NCBI RefSeq assembly: GCF_027307225.1
Contig: NZ_DAHUXJ010000038.1
Span: 1-62,575, forward strand
Length of the DNA stretch: 62,575 nt
DNA from: Bradyrhizobium sp.
GTDB taxonomy: Bacteria; Pseudomonadota; Alphaproteobacteria; Rhizobiales; Xanthobacteraceae
Direction: 5' to 3'
Shown here one piece after another: positions 18,336-26,595 of the stretch (its first letter is position 1; every line of letters begins with the position of its first letter). The position numbers were made by a program, and so were the translations under genes. Under the pieces are notes generated by a model. That model did not search any database and was not told the DNA's origin. It worked only from the letters and a program-made list of their open reading frames with translations.

Positions 18336-18431
18336 GGCGACATGTTGCAAAAATCCCAGGCACGGTAAAGATACGCTAAATGAGTTCTTAACGGGCGATC
18401 GTCGCGCGCCCGCCTCGAATGATCGGCCGCG

Positions 18432-18665
18432 TTACGCCGCGTTAAGCATCGGCCGCGTGGCCGTCTGTATCATCCAGGCCTGCATCATTCTGGATTCGTC
18501 CAGACTGAAATGGCTTTCAAGTTCGGCGAGCGCGCGCTGTTCCCAGTCACGGGCCTGCTCCAGCAGGGACAGCCGCTGATGCGGGCGAAACGCGGCCGTT
18601 TGGCGATACAGCGACGCAATCGCGCGATACCGGCGGACGTTTTCCAGAATTGCTTTCCCGTTCAT
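18432..18665 (-). CDS. Small conserved-type hypothetical protein
   Basis: 77 residues, start preceded by GGGAGTGGGG. The sequence is helical and charged (RYRAIASLYRQTAAFRPHQR, WEQRALAELESHFSLDESRM), resembling short cytosolic Rhizobiales proteins of unknown function. No motif I recognise. It is single, in the same direction as the aldolase gene but 96 bases upstream of it. Confidence 0.65.
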   Translation of the reverse strand: MNGKAILENVRRYRAIASLYRQTAAFRPHQRLSLLEQARDWEQRALAELESHFSLDESRMMQAWMIQTATRPMLNAA

Positions 18666-19024
18666 GGCCCCACTCCCAAGCGAATTGATGGAGGCGACTT
18701 TGGGCGCTTTCGGGTTTTCAATTGCTTATCGGCTTAGGTAAACGAGATGCATGGTTTTTGAAATATTGATGGGCCGCTCCGTAGTCGATCATGAAGGTCG
18801 AGGGTCGTGACGCCGAAGCTTCAAGCCCTAGCGCCGTTCATCAACATGCTCGGCATAGCGGGCCACACGCCTCTCAACAAAAATTCCCGACGTTCAGGCC
18901 ACAGCCCGCAACGCTCACGCAAATTTGCAGCTGGCACGCATGCGCCCCCCGCCTCTTTCCGGCAAGAACGGGACCGGCTAGGATTCCCTCAACAACGCTC
19001 GAGACTTTTCACGGGAGGAAAAGC
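18666..19024. other. Intergenic region between divergent genes
   Basis: About 360 bases. It must hold promoters for the small minus-strand gene and the cupin gene. I see no repeat of the families listed here and no confident promoter match. Confidence 0.5.
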
Positions 19025-19489
19025 ATGAAGATCGCGCACTGGCGCACGTTGCTGATACCGCTGGCGTTCGCCGGCACGTTGAGCGTGAGTTCGGCGGCCG
19101 AGCCCAATCCTGCCGCCCTGATTTACAAATTGCCTGACCAGATTCCCTGGAGCAAGGTCGACGCGCGCGGCGGGCAATCGGCCGTCGTGGTCGGCGATCC
19201 CAGTAAGCCCGGCTTCTACATGGTCTATAACAAGTGGACCAAGGGCAACCATTTCAGCCATCCGCACTTCCATCCCAACGACCGCTACATCGTGGTGCTG
19301 CAAGGCACCTGGTGGGTCGGCACCGGACCGAAGTGGGATCCCGCCAACGCGAAGCCCCTGCCCGCCGGCAGCTTCGTCACCCATTTCGGCAAGCAGGTGC
19401 ATTGGGACGGCGCCAAGGACGAGGACGCCGTGCTCCTGATCATGGGCGAAGGTCCGGCGACCTCGACGCTCGTGAAGGAAGAAAACTAA
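19025..19489 (+). CDS. Exported single-domain cupin
   Basis: Start at 19025 with GGGAGGAAAAG upstream. 154 residues: a signal peptide (TLLIPLAFAGTLSVSSAAEP), then a beta-barrel cupin with HFSHPHFHPNDRYIVVLQGT, the metal-binding HxHxxxx(D/E) segment, and GSFVTHFGKQVHWDGAKDED with a later His. The periplasmic cupin would bind a divalent metal. It is followed after 17 bases by an FAH-family gene, so the two probably form an operon acting on a small organic acid. Confidence 0.85.
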   Translation: MKIAHWRTLLIPLAFAGTLSVSSAAEPNPAALIYKLPDQIPWSKVDARGGQSAVVVGDPSKPGFYMVYNKWTKGNHFSHPHFHPNDRYIVVLQGTWWVGTGPKWDPANAKPLPAGSFVTHFGKQVHWDGAKDEDAVLLIMGEGPATSTLVKEEN

Positions 19490-19506
19490 CCGGATCGCCA
19501 CAACCC

Positions 19507-20289
19507 ATGCGCTGGCTTCAATTCACCGCAGACAAGACTTCATCCTGGGGAATCGTCGAAGGCGACCGCGTCATCGCGGTCGACGGCGATCCCTTTGGAG
19601 AATGGCAGCGCACGCCGCGGACGCACGCGCTCGCTGGCGTCAAGATCGAACTGCCCGTCGTCCCGCGCACCTTCTATTGCGTGGGGCTGAACTATCTCAG
19701 GCATCTCAAGGAAGCCGCCAACAAGCGCGGCGAGGTGCCGAACGTGCCCGACCGGCCCGAGGTCGGTTACCGCGCGCAGAACGCGCTGATCGCCCATGAC
19801 GAGAACGTCGTCATTCCAGCCAACGCCACCGAACAGATTCACTACGAGGGCGAGCTCGTCGTCGTGATCGGCAAGGAGGCCAAACACCTCGACGAGCACA
19901 ACGCGATGGAGTGCGTGTTCGGCTACACGATCGGCAACGACGTCAGCGAGCGCACCTGGCAGAAGGCCGACCGCGGTCTGTGGCGCTCCAAGAACGCCGA
20001 CACCTTCAAGCCGATGGGCCCCTGGATCGAAACCTCGGCCTATCTCGACAAGATGGAAACCGTCGTGCGCGTCAACGGCAAGGAAACCAACCGTTTCCGG
20101 ACCGGCGACATGATCTTCGGCGTGAAGGAATTCATCGTCGAGATGACGAAATACTTCACGCTGTGGCCGGGCGACGTGATCTGGATGGGCACCGACGGCG
20201 CGTCGCCCAACATCAGGGATGGCGACACGGTGGAGATCGAGATCACCGGCATCGGCATGCTGCGCAACCGATTCGTCGCCGAGAAATAG
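19507..20289 (+). CDS. Fumarylacetoacetate hydrolase-family protein
   Basis: 260 residues. VPRTFYCVGLNYLRHLKEA opens the FAH fold. The metal ligands lie in QIHYEGELVVVIGKEA (two acidic residues) and in a later Asp around GYTIGNDVSERTWQ. PGDVIWMGTDGASPNIRDGD is the conserved C-terminal loop. Members hydrolyse C-C bonds in beta-diketo acids or decarboxylate/isomerise aromatic meta-cleavage products such as 2-hydroxyhepta-2,4-diene-1,7-dioate. The start at 19507 has no strong ribosome site, which fits coupling to the upstream cupin gene. Confidence 0.9.
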   Translation: MRWLQFTADKTSSWGIVEGDRVIAVDGDPFGEWQRTPRTHALAGVKIELPVVPRTFYCVGLNYLRHLKEAANKRGEVPNVPDRPEVGYRAQNALIAHDENVVIPANATEQIHYEGELVVVIGKEAKHLDEHNAMECVFGYTIGNDVSERTWQKADRGLWRSKNADTFKPMGPWIETSAYLDKMETVVRVNGKETNRFRTGDMIFGVKEFIVEMTKYFTLWPGDVIWMGTDGASPNIRDGDTVEIEITGIGMLRNRFVAEK

Positions 20290-20292
20290 CCT

Positions 20293-20406
20293 TGAAATCG
20301 TGCCGGCGGATTTCGACGCGAAGACGCCGGTCAGCGTGTGCGGATACATGAATGCGGCGAGCGCCGATCCCAGCGCCAGCGCATTTCGTCTGGCGTGCGT
20401 GAGCCG
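20293..20406 (-). pseudogene. Remnant of a sodium:solute (SSF) symporter gene
   Basis: One minus-strand frame encodes RRNALALGSALAAFMYPHTL followed by TGVFASKSAGTISR. The YPHTLTGV segment after a Gly/Ala-rich helix is characteristic of the MctP-like monocarboxylate branch of the sodium:solute symporter family. Only about 38 residues remain, cut on one side by the FAH gene and on the other by half of a hairpin element. I infer a deletion that removed the rest. Confidence 0.5.
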
Positions 20407-20410
20407 GGAA

Positions 20411-20438
20411 GGGATGCGAATGTCGGAATCGGACCACC
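20411..20438. repeat. Half of a paired-hairpin element (truncated arm)
   Basis: GGGATGCGAATGTCGGAATC and the following GGACCACC match one arm of class G hairpins (compare 47219-47245 and 48778-48805). The other arm and the partner hairpin are missing, and the foot reads CCGG instead of CTAG. It abuts the SSF remnant, so the deletion probably took part of the element. Confidence 0.7.
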
Positions 20439-20528
20439 GGATGGCTGCTATCTAACGATCGGATCGTCAATCCGTTCGGCGATTGCTTTGCCGTACTGCG
20501 ATGATTTGAACAAGGGCATGGCGAACGC

Positions 20529-20565
20529 AGCGACGCCGCGGAGGATGGACCGCCGCGGCGTCGCT
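20529..20565 (-). terminator. Strong hairpin, likely terminator of the GlcG-like operon
   Basis: Perfect 13-bp arms AGCGACGCCGCGG and CCGCGGCGTCGCT enclose an 11-base loop, 43 bases beyond the stop of the minus-strand gene. There is no U-run, so termination may be weak or the hairpin may protect the 3' end. Confidence 0.5.
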
Positions 20566-20607
20566 CAACACGCGTCAAGGACCAGCGCCAACAGACGCTG
20601 GAAAAAA

Positions 20608-21135
20608 CTACTTCAGCAAATCGGCGGCAGCCTTGCAGGTCACGGCATCCTGTTCGCCGGTGCCGCCGCTGCAGCCGATCGCACCGATCAACTTGCCACC
20701 TTGGACCAGCGGAAAGCCGCCGGGACTCGCGACCAGCGTCGGATCAAGGGTGGAAACATAGGTATGGCCGCTTTCATAGGCGTTGAAGAAAAGCCGGCTT
20801 TCGCGGCGGAAACGAGCAGCGGTGCGGGCCTTACCGATCGAAATCGAACCGGAGGCGATCTGCGCATCCTCCATCCGCTCGAACAGCACCGGTTCACCGT
20901 TGGTGTCGACCACCGCGATGTTCATTTTCCAATTGTGCTTCTTGGCTTCGGCTTCCGCGGCTGCCACCAGCTGCTTGGCGTGATCGAGGCCGATCGAGAT
21001 GCCGTAGGGAATGTCGAATGGCATTTTCTCGGGCACAGCTGCTGGAGCGGCCGGCGCCGGCGACTGTGCCAGCGCCTGCGAAGAGAACGCAACGGCGGCG
21101 CAGGCCGCCAACGCCAATGAAGTCATCAAACGCAT
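20608..21135 (-). CDS. Exported GlcG/HbpS-family haem- or cofactor-binding protein
   Basis: Start at 21135 with AGGGAG upstream; 175 residues. A signal peptide (LALAACAAVAFSSQALAQ) precedes the GlcG/HbpS (DUF336) domain: SIGLDHAKQLVAAAEAEAKK, NIAVVDTNGEPVLFERMEDA and GGFPLVQGGKLIGAIGCSGG. Family members bind haem or corrinoid-like cofactors, or act in propanediol/glycolate operons; the residues do not decide among these. It follows the beta-rich periplasmic gene at 21198-21812 by 62 bases in the same direction and ends at a strong hairpin. Confidence 0.88.
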   Translation of the reverse strand: MRLMTSLALAACAAVAFSSQALAQSPAPAAPAAVPEKMPFDIPYGISIGLDHAKQLVAAAEAEAKKHNWKMNIAVVDTNGEPVLFERMEDAQIASGSISIGKARTAARFRRESRLFFNAYESGHTYVSTLDPTLVASPGGFPLVQGGKLIGAIGCSGGTGEQDAVTCKAAADLLK

Positions 21136-21197
21136 CTTATTCTCCCTGTTGTCGTTGGTTGTTTTGTTGGTTTCTTTGGTCGTCCTCCAACGCCCCC

Positions 21198-21812
21198 TCA
21201 CATCGGCGGCGTCAAGCCATCCTTGCCGTAAGTAACGCGGGGTGTCGTCCAGGTTCCGTCCGTTGCCTTCTTGGCGGCGCCGACGAAGATCTTGATGCCC
21301 GGCTTGAGATCGGCCTTGTCGCCCATCACGTAGGTGACAACCTTGGTCTCCGGCGTCACCACGACCTTCTTCTCGCCGTCCTTGTATTTCACGGTCAGCA
21401 CCGGCCCATCGACGCCGGCAACGGTCTGCTCGACATTGGCATTGGTCATCTTGGTGTTGGGCTTGAGGTCCCAATCGTAATGGCCTTCACCCGTCCCGCG
21501 CATCGATTCCGGGAAGATGTGAACCTCGATCGCCTTCTGGCTACCGTCAGCCTGCGTCACGCCGGTGGCGCCGACGAACTGGCCCGGCTTGATGTCGGCC
21601 ATCGACGCCTTGACGATCGCGACGTACAGGTGGGGATCGGTGACGGTGAGTTTCACCTCGGCACCGTCACGGTTCTTCACGACGTAAACCGCACCGTCGA
21701 CGCTCTCGATCGTGCCGCGGATGCGCAGCTTTTCTTGCGCAGATGCCGGCAACGCGAAGCAGGTCATGACAAACATCGCAGCCGCAAGCGTGCGCTGGAA
21801 CGTACTGGACAT
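21198..21812 (-). CDS. Exported beta-rich protein (DUF5666-like)
   Basis: 204 residues with a signal peptide (LAAAMFVMTCFALPASAQEK). The mature part alternates short strands: RIRGTIESVDGAVYVVKNRD, ADIKPGQFVGATGVTQADG and VVVTPETKVVTYVMGDKADL. This is the OB-like repeat pattern of DUF5666-type proteins, which sit in the periplasm; function unknown. It is the first gene of a two-gene unit with the GlcG-like protein, and a paired-hairpin element starts 36 bases upstream of it, so its promoter lies inside, beyond or against that element. Confidence 0.7.
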   Translation of the reverse strand: MSSTFQRTLAAAMFVMTCFALPASAQEKLRIRGTIESVDGAVYVVKNRDGAEVKLTVTDPHLYVAIVKASMADIKPGQFVGATGVTQADGSQKAIEVHIFPESMRGTGEGHYDWDLKPNTKMTNANVEQTVAGVDGPVLTVKYKDGEKKVVVTPETKVVTYVMGDKADLKPGIKIFVGAAKKATDGTWTTPRVTYGKDGLTPPM

Positions 21813-21848
21813 GGGGATCCTCCGTGGGTCTGAAATGGGGGCAGAACA

Positions 21849-22015
21849 CTAGTGTGGCGACACTGACGTTCCTTACAGTTTTGCAGCGACCGCTTCGAAG
21901 GAACGTCAGTGTCAAAGCCACACTAGAATCATATCGTTGCTAGTGTCCCTTTGGTCCTGACATTCGTAAAAGCACTCGCCGCGACAGAATACGAATGTCA
22001 GGACCGGGACACTAG
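21849..22015. mobile_element. Paired-hairpin CTAG element, copy 3 (class T)
   Basis: Hairpins 21849-21926 and 21940-22015 both have CTAGTGT...ACACTAG feet, spacer 13 bases (AATCATATCGTTG). Inner stems are CTGACGTTCCTT and CCTGACATTCGT with complements. It lies between a Bug gene and a periplasmic-protein gene on the same strand. Confidence 0.92.
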
Positions 22016-22130
22016 AAGGCCGTGTTGGCCAAGTGCCTGAAACAGGTGTCCTCTGCAACCCCTGCCGCCGTGGAATATTCCTTAACGGCCCGCCCGAACA
22101 ATAGTCACCGCACCGCAACAGGATTTCACC

Positions 22131-23120
22131 TTATTCAATTGTAATCCCTGCCTCACGAATGACTCGCCGCCAGCGCTCTTCCTCGGCCTGAACATATCGC
22201 TCGAGCGCCTCAGGCGGCAGTGCAACCGTCACCAGCCCTTCATTGACGCCGAGCTTCCTGAAGGCGTCGGACTGGACGGCTGTGGCCGCCGATTTATTGA
22301 GGCGGTCGATCACGTTCCTGGGCGTGCCCGCCGGCGCGAACAGCCCGTACCAGCTTTCGGCGGCATAACGGGGGACTCCGGCCTCGGCCACGGTTGGAAT
22401 TTGCGGAAAGGCGGGCGACCGCTCCGCCGAGGTCACCGCGATCGCGCGCAACTGGCCGCTTTCGACCAGCGAGGCAGCGCTCGCGACCGTGGTGAACATC
22501 ACATCGATTTGACCGCTGATCAGATCGGTGATGGCAGGCGCGGCGCCTTTATAGGGTACGGCGATCAGCTTGACCTTGGCGAGGTCGTTGAACAACTCGC
22601 CCGCGAGGTGCGCCGAGGTGCCGACGCCGTAAGTCCCGAATGTCATCTTGCCGGGATTGGCTTTCGCCGCCGCGACGAGGTCGGCGATCGATCGAACCGA
22701 TGATTTCGGATTGACGACGACGAGATTGAAGGAGCGCGCGATCAGCGCGACGGGCGCGAAATCCTTGTGCGGGTCGTAAGGCAGCCTCGCGTTCAACGTC
22801 GAATTGACCGCGTGCGAGAACGTTCCCATCAGAAGCGTATAACCGTCCGGCTGGCGCACCGCGACGGCCTGCGTTCCGATGATGGTTCCTGCCCCGGGCC
22901 GGTTCTCGACGAAGACGGAGGTGCCGAGGTCCTTCGCCATCTCCTGCGCAAGGATGCGTGCGACGGCATCGGTACCACCACCTGGCGCAAACGGCACGAC
23001 AAGCCTGATCGGCCTCTCGGGGTAGGGCGCGGCCACAGCAGGGGCGCCTGCGAAAACAGCGAGACAGAACGAGGCCAACGCGAGCGCGAACCGTTTCGTT
23101 TTGCTGTCAGCAATGAGCAT
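22131..23120 (-). CDS. Tripartite tricarboxylate transporter-type solute-binding protein (Bug/TctC)
   Basis: Start at 23120 with GGGAGGG upstream; 329 residues. The signal peptide is LALASFCLAVFAGAPAVAAP. Family marks are YPERPIRLVVPFAPGGGTDA, FVENRPGAGTIIGTQAVA and VPYKGAAPAITDLISGQIDV. Bug proteins bind carboxylic acids in the periplasm. No TctA or TctB membrane genes are next to it, so it is an orphan Bug as is common in Bradyrhizobium. The neighbouring D-amino-acid transaminase is on the same strand but 154 bases away. Confidence 0.92.
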   Translation of the reverse strand: MLIADSKTKRFALALASFCLAVFAGAPAVAAPYPERPIRLVVPFAPGGGTDAVARILAQEMAKDLGTSVFVENRPGAGTIIGTQAVAVRQPDGYTLLMGTFSHAVNSTLNARLPYDPHKDFAPVALIARSFNLVVVNPKSSVRSIADLVAAAKANPGKMTFGTYGVGTSAHLAGELFNDLAKVKLIAVPYKGAAPAITDLISGQIDVMFTTVASAASLVESGQLRAIAVTSAERSPAFPQIPTVAEAGVPRYAAESWYGLFAPAGTPRNVIDRLNKSAATAVQSDAFRKLGVNEGLVTVALPPEALERYVQAEEERWRRVIREAGITIE

Positions 23121-23274
23121 CGGCGCCCTCCCGGCCTTCGGTTTTGAGCGCCTTATAGCAGATTTCAAGTCTGCGCACGGTGCCATGCGCGGAACGACGT
23201 GTCGTTATGAGGAGAGAGTACCCGCGCCCATGTGGACGCGAAGAGAGCGCGATCGCTCTCCCTTGTCCCTCGCG

Positions 23275-24135
23275 TCACGTCCCCGTGGCGCGGGCGAATT
23301 CGATGTAGATTTCGCGCAAGCGCAGGGCAACCGGCCCGGGCTTGCCGTCGGCAACCAGCTCGCCGTCAATCTTCACCACCGGCTGCACGAAGGACGAAGC
23401 GCTGGTGATGAAGGCTTCCTTGGCCCGCAGCGCCTCTTCGATCGTAAAGGCCCGCTCCTCGACGCGCAGCTGACGCTCTTCGGCGAGCTTCACCACCGCC
23501 TTGCGCGTGCAGCCCGGCAAGATCGCCGATGAATTCTCGCGCGTCACCAACACGTCGTCCTTGGTGAGGATGAAGGCGGAAGACGATCCGCCCTCGGTCA
23601 CCTTGCCGCCGTCTTCGATCATCCAGGCTTCGCCGGCGCCGGCTTCGGCCGCGGCCTGCTTGGCCAGCACTTGCGCGAGCAGCGCCACGCTCTTGATGTC
23701 GCGCCGCGTCCAGCGGATATCCGGCACGGTGATGACACCGATGCCGGTCTTGGCGGAAGCCGCGTTCACGATATCTTTCACCGAGGTGAACATCATCAGC
23801 GTCGGCTTGACGCCTTTCGGAAAGGCGAAGTCGCGCCCCACGTCGGCGCCGCGGGTGACCTGGATATAAACCAGGCCGTCCTTGAGCTGGTTGCGCGAGA
23901 TCAGCTCGTGCTGGATCTCCTTGATGCGCGCGACGGTTTCGGGCAGCGGCAGCTTGATCTCGCCGACGGAACGTTCGAGCCGGGCAAGGTGCGAGTCATT
24001 GTCGATCAGCTTGCCACCGAGCACCGCGGAGACTTCGTAAATCCCGTCGGCGAACAGAAAGCCGCGGTCCAGGACCGAGACCTTGGCCTCGGAGAGCAAC
24101 ACAAAGTCACCGTTGACGTAAGCGATGGAATCCAA
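23275..24135 (-). CDS. Class IV PLP aminotransferase, D-amino-acid transaminase type
   Basis: I choose a TTG start (24133-24135) because GGGAGAATAACC lies just before it and the protein then begins DSIAYVNGDFVLL as family members do; 286 residues. Class IV marks are DRGFLFADGIYEV, YIQVTRGADVGRDFAFP and the PLP Lys in WTRRDIKSVALL. MIEDGGKVTEGGSSSAFIL is the conserved phosphate-binding and specificity segment. The enzyme interconverts D-amino acids and 2-oxo acids, for example making D-glutamate or using D-alanine. The amino-acid ABC operon upstream (gap about 220 bases with a repeat) fits an amino-acid uptake and conversion context. Confidence 0.9.
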   Translation of the reverse strand: MDSIAYVNGDFVLLSEAKVSVLDRGFLFADGIYEVSAVLGGKLIDNDSHLARLERSVGEIKLPLPETVARIKEIQHELISRNQLKDGLVYIQVTRGADVGRDFAFPKGVKPTLMMFTSVKDIVNAASAKTGIGVITVPDIRWTRRDIKSVALLAQVLAKQAAAEAGAGEAWMIEDGGKVTEGGSSSAFILTKDDVLVTRENSSAILPGCTRKAVVKLAEERQLRVEERAFTIEEALRAKEAFITSASSFVQPVVKIDGELVADGKPGPVALRLREIYIEFARATGT

Positions 24136-24243
24136 GGTTATTCTCCCGGCGACAGTGAGGCGATATTTCAAGACATATAGGCGAAATACGACGCCCGATA
24201 AACCCTCGCAAATGCCGTTCTAAAGTGCGAAAAGCTGCCACTC

Positions 24244-24351
24244 TCGTCATTGCCTGCGACAAACGCTACGCGTTTGCGCAAGGGAGCAGCGCGACGAAGC
24301 AATCCAGTCCTTCATTTTCCTCTGGATGCTTCGCTATCGCTCGCTATGACG
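24244..24351. repeat. Dispersed palindromic repeat (CGTCATTGC...GCTATGACG)
   Basis: Imperfect palindrome of the same family as 5991-6073, with an insert CAAACGCTACGCGTTTG that is itself palindromic. It lies just beyond the stop of the ABC ATPase gene and may act as its terminator. Confidence 0.75.
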
Positions 24352-24353
24352 CT

Positions 24354-25085
24354 TTAATGCGACAATATCTTCGACAAGAACTTCTGCGCGCGCTCGCTGC
24401 GCGGCTTGTCGAAGAAATCGGTCTTGATCGCGTCCTCCACGACTTCGCCCTGATCCATGAAGATGACCCGGTTGGCGACCTTGCTGGCAAACCCCATTTC
24501 GTGGGTAACGACCATCATGGTCATGCCGTCGCGCGCGAGATCGACCATGACATCGAGCACCTCGCTGATCATTTCGGGATCGAGCGCCGAGGTCGGCTCG
24601 TCGAACAGCATGGCGATCGGGTCCATCGCCAGCGCACGGGCAATTGCAACGCGCTGTTGCTGACCTCCGGACAGTTGCGCCGGATATTTCTCTGCGTGAT
24701 CCTTCAGGCCGACGCGATCGAGCAATTTCGAGGCTTTCGCGATCGCATCGGCGTGCGGGCGGCCCAGCACCTTTTCCTGCGCGAGACAGAGATTGTCGAT
24801 GATACGCAAATGCGGAAACAGCTCGAAATGCTGGAACACCATGCCGACGCGCGCACGCAGTTTCGGCAAGTTCGTACGGGGATCGCCGACCGAGACGCCG
24901 TCGACCGTAATTGTTCCCTTCTGGAACGGTTCGAGCACGTTGACGCATTTGATCAGCGTCGACTTGCCCGATCCCGATGGGCCGCAAACGACGACCACCT
25001 CGCCCTTGGCGACGCTGGTGGTGCAATCCTTCAGCGCCTGGAAGGTCGTGCCGTACCATTTATCGACGTGGCTGATCTCGATCAT
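24354..25085 (-). CDS. Polar amino-acid ABC transporter ATPase (GltL/AatP-like)
   Basis: Start at 25085 ([18 protein letters not shown]); 243 residues. Walker [10 protein letters not shown], signature [19 protein letters not shown], Walker [15 protein letters not shown] and the H-loop VVTHEMGF are all intact. The sequence is that of the PAAT subfamily importing glutamate, aspartate or other polar amino acids. Last gene of a five-gene operon of two binding proteins, two permeases and this ATPase; the 66-base gap before it holds a half repeat. Confidence 0.95.
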   Translation of the reverse strand: MIEISHVDKWYGTTFQALKDCTTSVAKGEVVVVCGPSGSGKSTLIKCVNVLEPFQKGTITVDGVSVGDPRTNLPKLRARVGMVFQHFELFPHLRIIDNLCLAQEKVLGRPHADAIAKASKLLDRVGLKDHAEKYPAQLSGGQQQRVAIARALAMDPIAMLFDEPTSALDPEMISEVLDVMVDLARDGMTMMVVTHEMGFASKVANRVIFMDQGEVVEDAIKTDFFDKPRSERAQKFLSKILSH

Positions 25086-25118
25086 GACAACCTCAACTAT
25101 CTCGGCACAATCTTGTTC

Positions 25119-25150
25119 GGAAAGCCGGTTTCCATTTTTCCGGATCATGC
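25119..25150. repeat. Half copy of the GATCATGCTC repeat
   Basis: CGGAAAGCCGGTTTCC followed by TTTTTCCGGATCATGC matches one end of the family seen whole at 37773-37842. It sits in the intergenic gap before the ATPase gene. Confidence 0.6.
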
Positions 25151-25151
25151 A

Positions 25152-25844
25152 CTAACGAACGATGGCGATGCGCGCCTGCAGGCGCCGCACGCCGAATGAC
25201 GCGATACTGGAAATGACGAAGTAGACGAGGGCTGCGAACAGGTACATTTCGACCAGCCGGCCGTCGCGTTGCGCCACCTTGCTGGCCGCGCCGAGAAAAT
25301 CGGTGATCGACAGCACGTAGACAAGCGAGGTGTCCTGGAACAGCACGATGGTCTGCGTCAGCAGCACCGGCAGCATGTTGCGGAAGGCCTGCGGCAACAC
25401 GACGTAACGCATGGTTTGCCAGTAGGTCAGGCCGAGGGCGGAAGCTGCCGCCGGCTGGCCCTTCGAGATGGACTGGATACCCGCGCGCATGATCTCGGCG
25501 TAGTAAGCCGCCTCGAACAGCGTGAAGGTGAGGAGCGAGGACTCAAAGGCACCGACACGTATGGGCCGCGACGCGCCGGTCAGCCATTGCCCGATATAGG
25601 GGACGAGAAAGTAGAACCAGAAGATAACCAGAACCAGCGGCAGCGAGCGCATCAGATCGACATAGAGCTGAGCAATGCGCGACAGCACCCACACGCCAGA
25701 TAGACGCATCATCGCGATCAGGGTGCCCCAGATAATGCCGCCGAACGTCGCCAGCCCCGTCAGCATCAGCGTGAACGTCATGCCGTCGAGAAACAGGTAG
25801 CCCAGCGAGCGGCGGATGACGTCAAAATCGAAATTGGCGATCAT
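25152..25844 (-). CDS. Amino-acid ABC transporter permease (GltK/AatM-like)
   Basis: 230 residues with about five membrane helices. The first helix begins LMLTGLATFGGIIWGTLIAM. The EAA-type coupling loop reads EIMRAGIQSISKGQPAAASA, with a following Gly and Leu as in PAAT permeases; it docks on the ATPase. The start is separated from the end of the first permease gene by 3 bases, indicating tight coupling. Confidence 0.94.
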   Translation of the reverse strand: MIANFDFDVIRRSLGYLFLDGMTFTLMLTGLATFGGIIWGTLIAMMRLSGVWVLSRIAQLYVDLMRSLPLVLVIFWFYFLVPYIGQWLTGASRPIRVGAFESSLLTFTLFEAAYYAEIMRAGIQSISKGQPAAASALGLTYWQTMRYVVLPQAFRNMLPVLLTQTIVLFQDTSLVYVLSITDFLGAASKVAQRDGRLVEMYLFAALVYFVISSIASFGVRRLQARIAIVR

Positions 25845-25847
25845 CGG

Positions 25848-26579
25848 CTACTTCCCGCTGATATAGCCGGGAATCGCCACACGGCGTTCCACGAAATGCA
25901 TGGCGATGACGACGACGATGTTGATCAGGAGGTAGAGCACGGTCGCGGCCGTGAACGCCTCGAACACCTGAAACGAGAATTCCTGCATCGCGCGCGCTTC
26001 GGCGGTCAGCTCGATCAGGCCGATGGTGAGCGCAACGGAAGTGTTCTTGATGGTGGAGAGAAATTCCGACGTCAGCGGCGGCAGGATGATGCGGAACGAG
26101 ATCGGCAGCAGGACGTAGCGGTAGACCTGCGCGGTCCGCAACCCCAGCGCGGTCGCCGCCATCTTCTGGCCGCGCGGTAGCGAATTGATGCCGGCCCGCG
26201 TTTGCTCGGCCACGCGCGCCGACATGAACAGGCCGGTGCCGATCGCCGCCGTATAGAATGGCGCGTTCGGCAGTTGCTTGAGCCAGAGACCCCAGGCGTG
26301 CGGCAGCAGTTCCGGCAGGACAAAGAACCACAGGAACAGCTGTACCAGAAGCGGCATGTTGCGGAAGAATTCGACGTAGCAAAAGCCGAAAAAATTGGCG
26401 ACCTTTGATGGCAGCGTGCGCATCACGCCGACGATGGCGCCAGTTGCAAGTGCGATCACCCAGGCGGCGAGCGAGGTGACGATCGTCACCATCAGCCCGG
26501 ACAGCAGCATGTCGAGATAGGTGCCGGTCCCGTTCGGGGACGGCTCGAAGAAGATGTGCCAGTTCCAGTGGTAGTTCAC
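25848..26579 (-). CDS. Amino-acid ABC transporter permease (GltJ/AatQ-like)
   Basis: 243 residues. The N-terminus (NYHWNWHIFFEPSPNGTGTY) is typical of GltJ-type permeases. The PAAT coupling loop is RVAEQTRAGINSLPRGQKMA followed by AATALGLRTAQ. About five helices. With GltK-like permease it forms the heterodimeric channel. It starts 16 bases after the stop of the second binding protein. Confidence 0.94.
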   Translation of the reverse strand: MNYHWNWHIFFEPSPNGTGTYLDMLLSGLMVTIVTSLAAWVIALATGAIVGVMRTLPSKVANFFGFCYVEFFRNMPLLVQLFLWFFVLPELLPHAWGLWLKQLPNAPFYTAAIGTGLFMSARVAEQTRAGINSLPRGQKMAATALGLRTAQVYRYVLLPISFRIILPPLTSEFLSTIKNTSVALTIGLIELTAEARAMQEFSFQVFEAFTAATVLYLLINIVVVIAMHFVERRVAIPGYISGK

Positions 26580-26595
26580 GGCCGTCGTCCCACTG

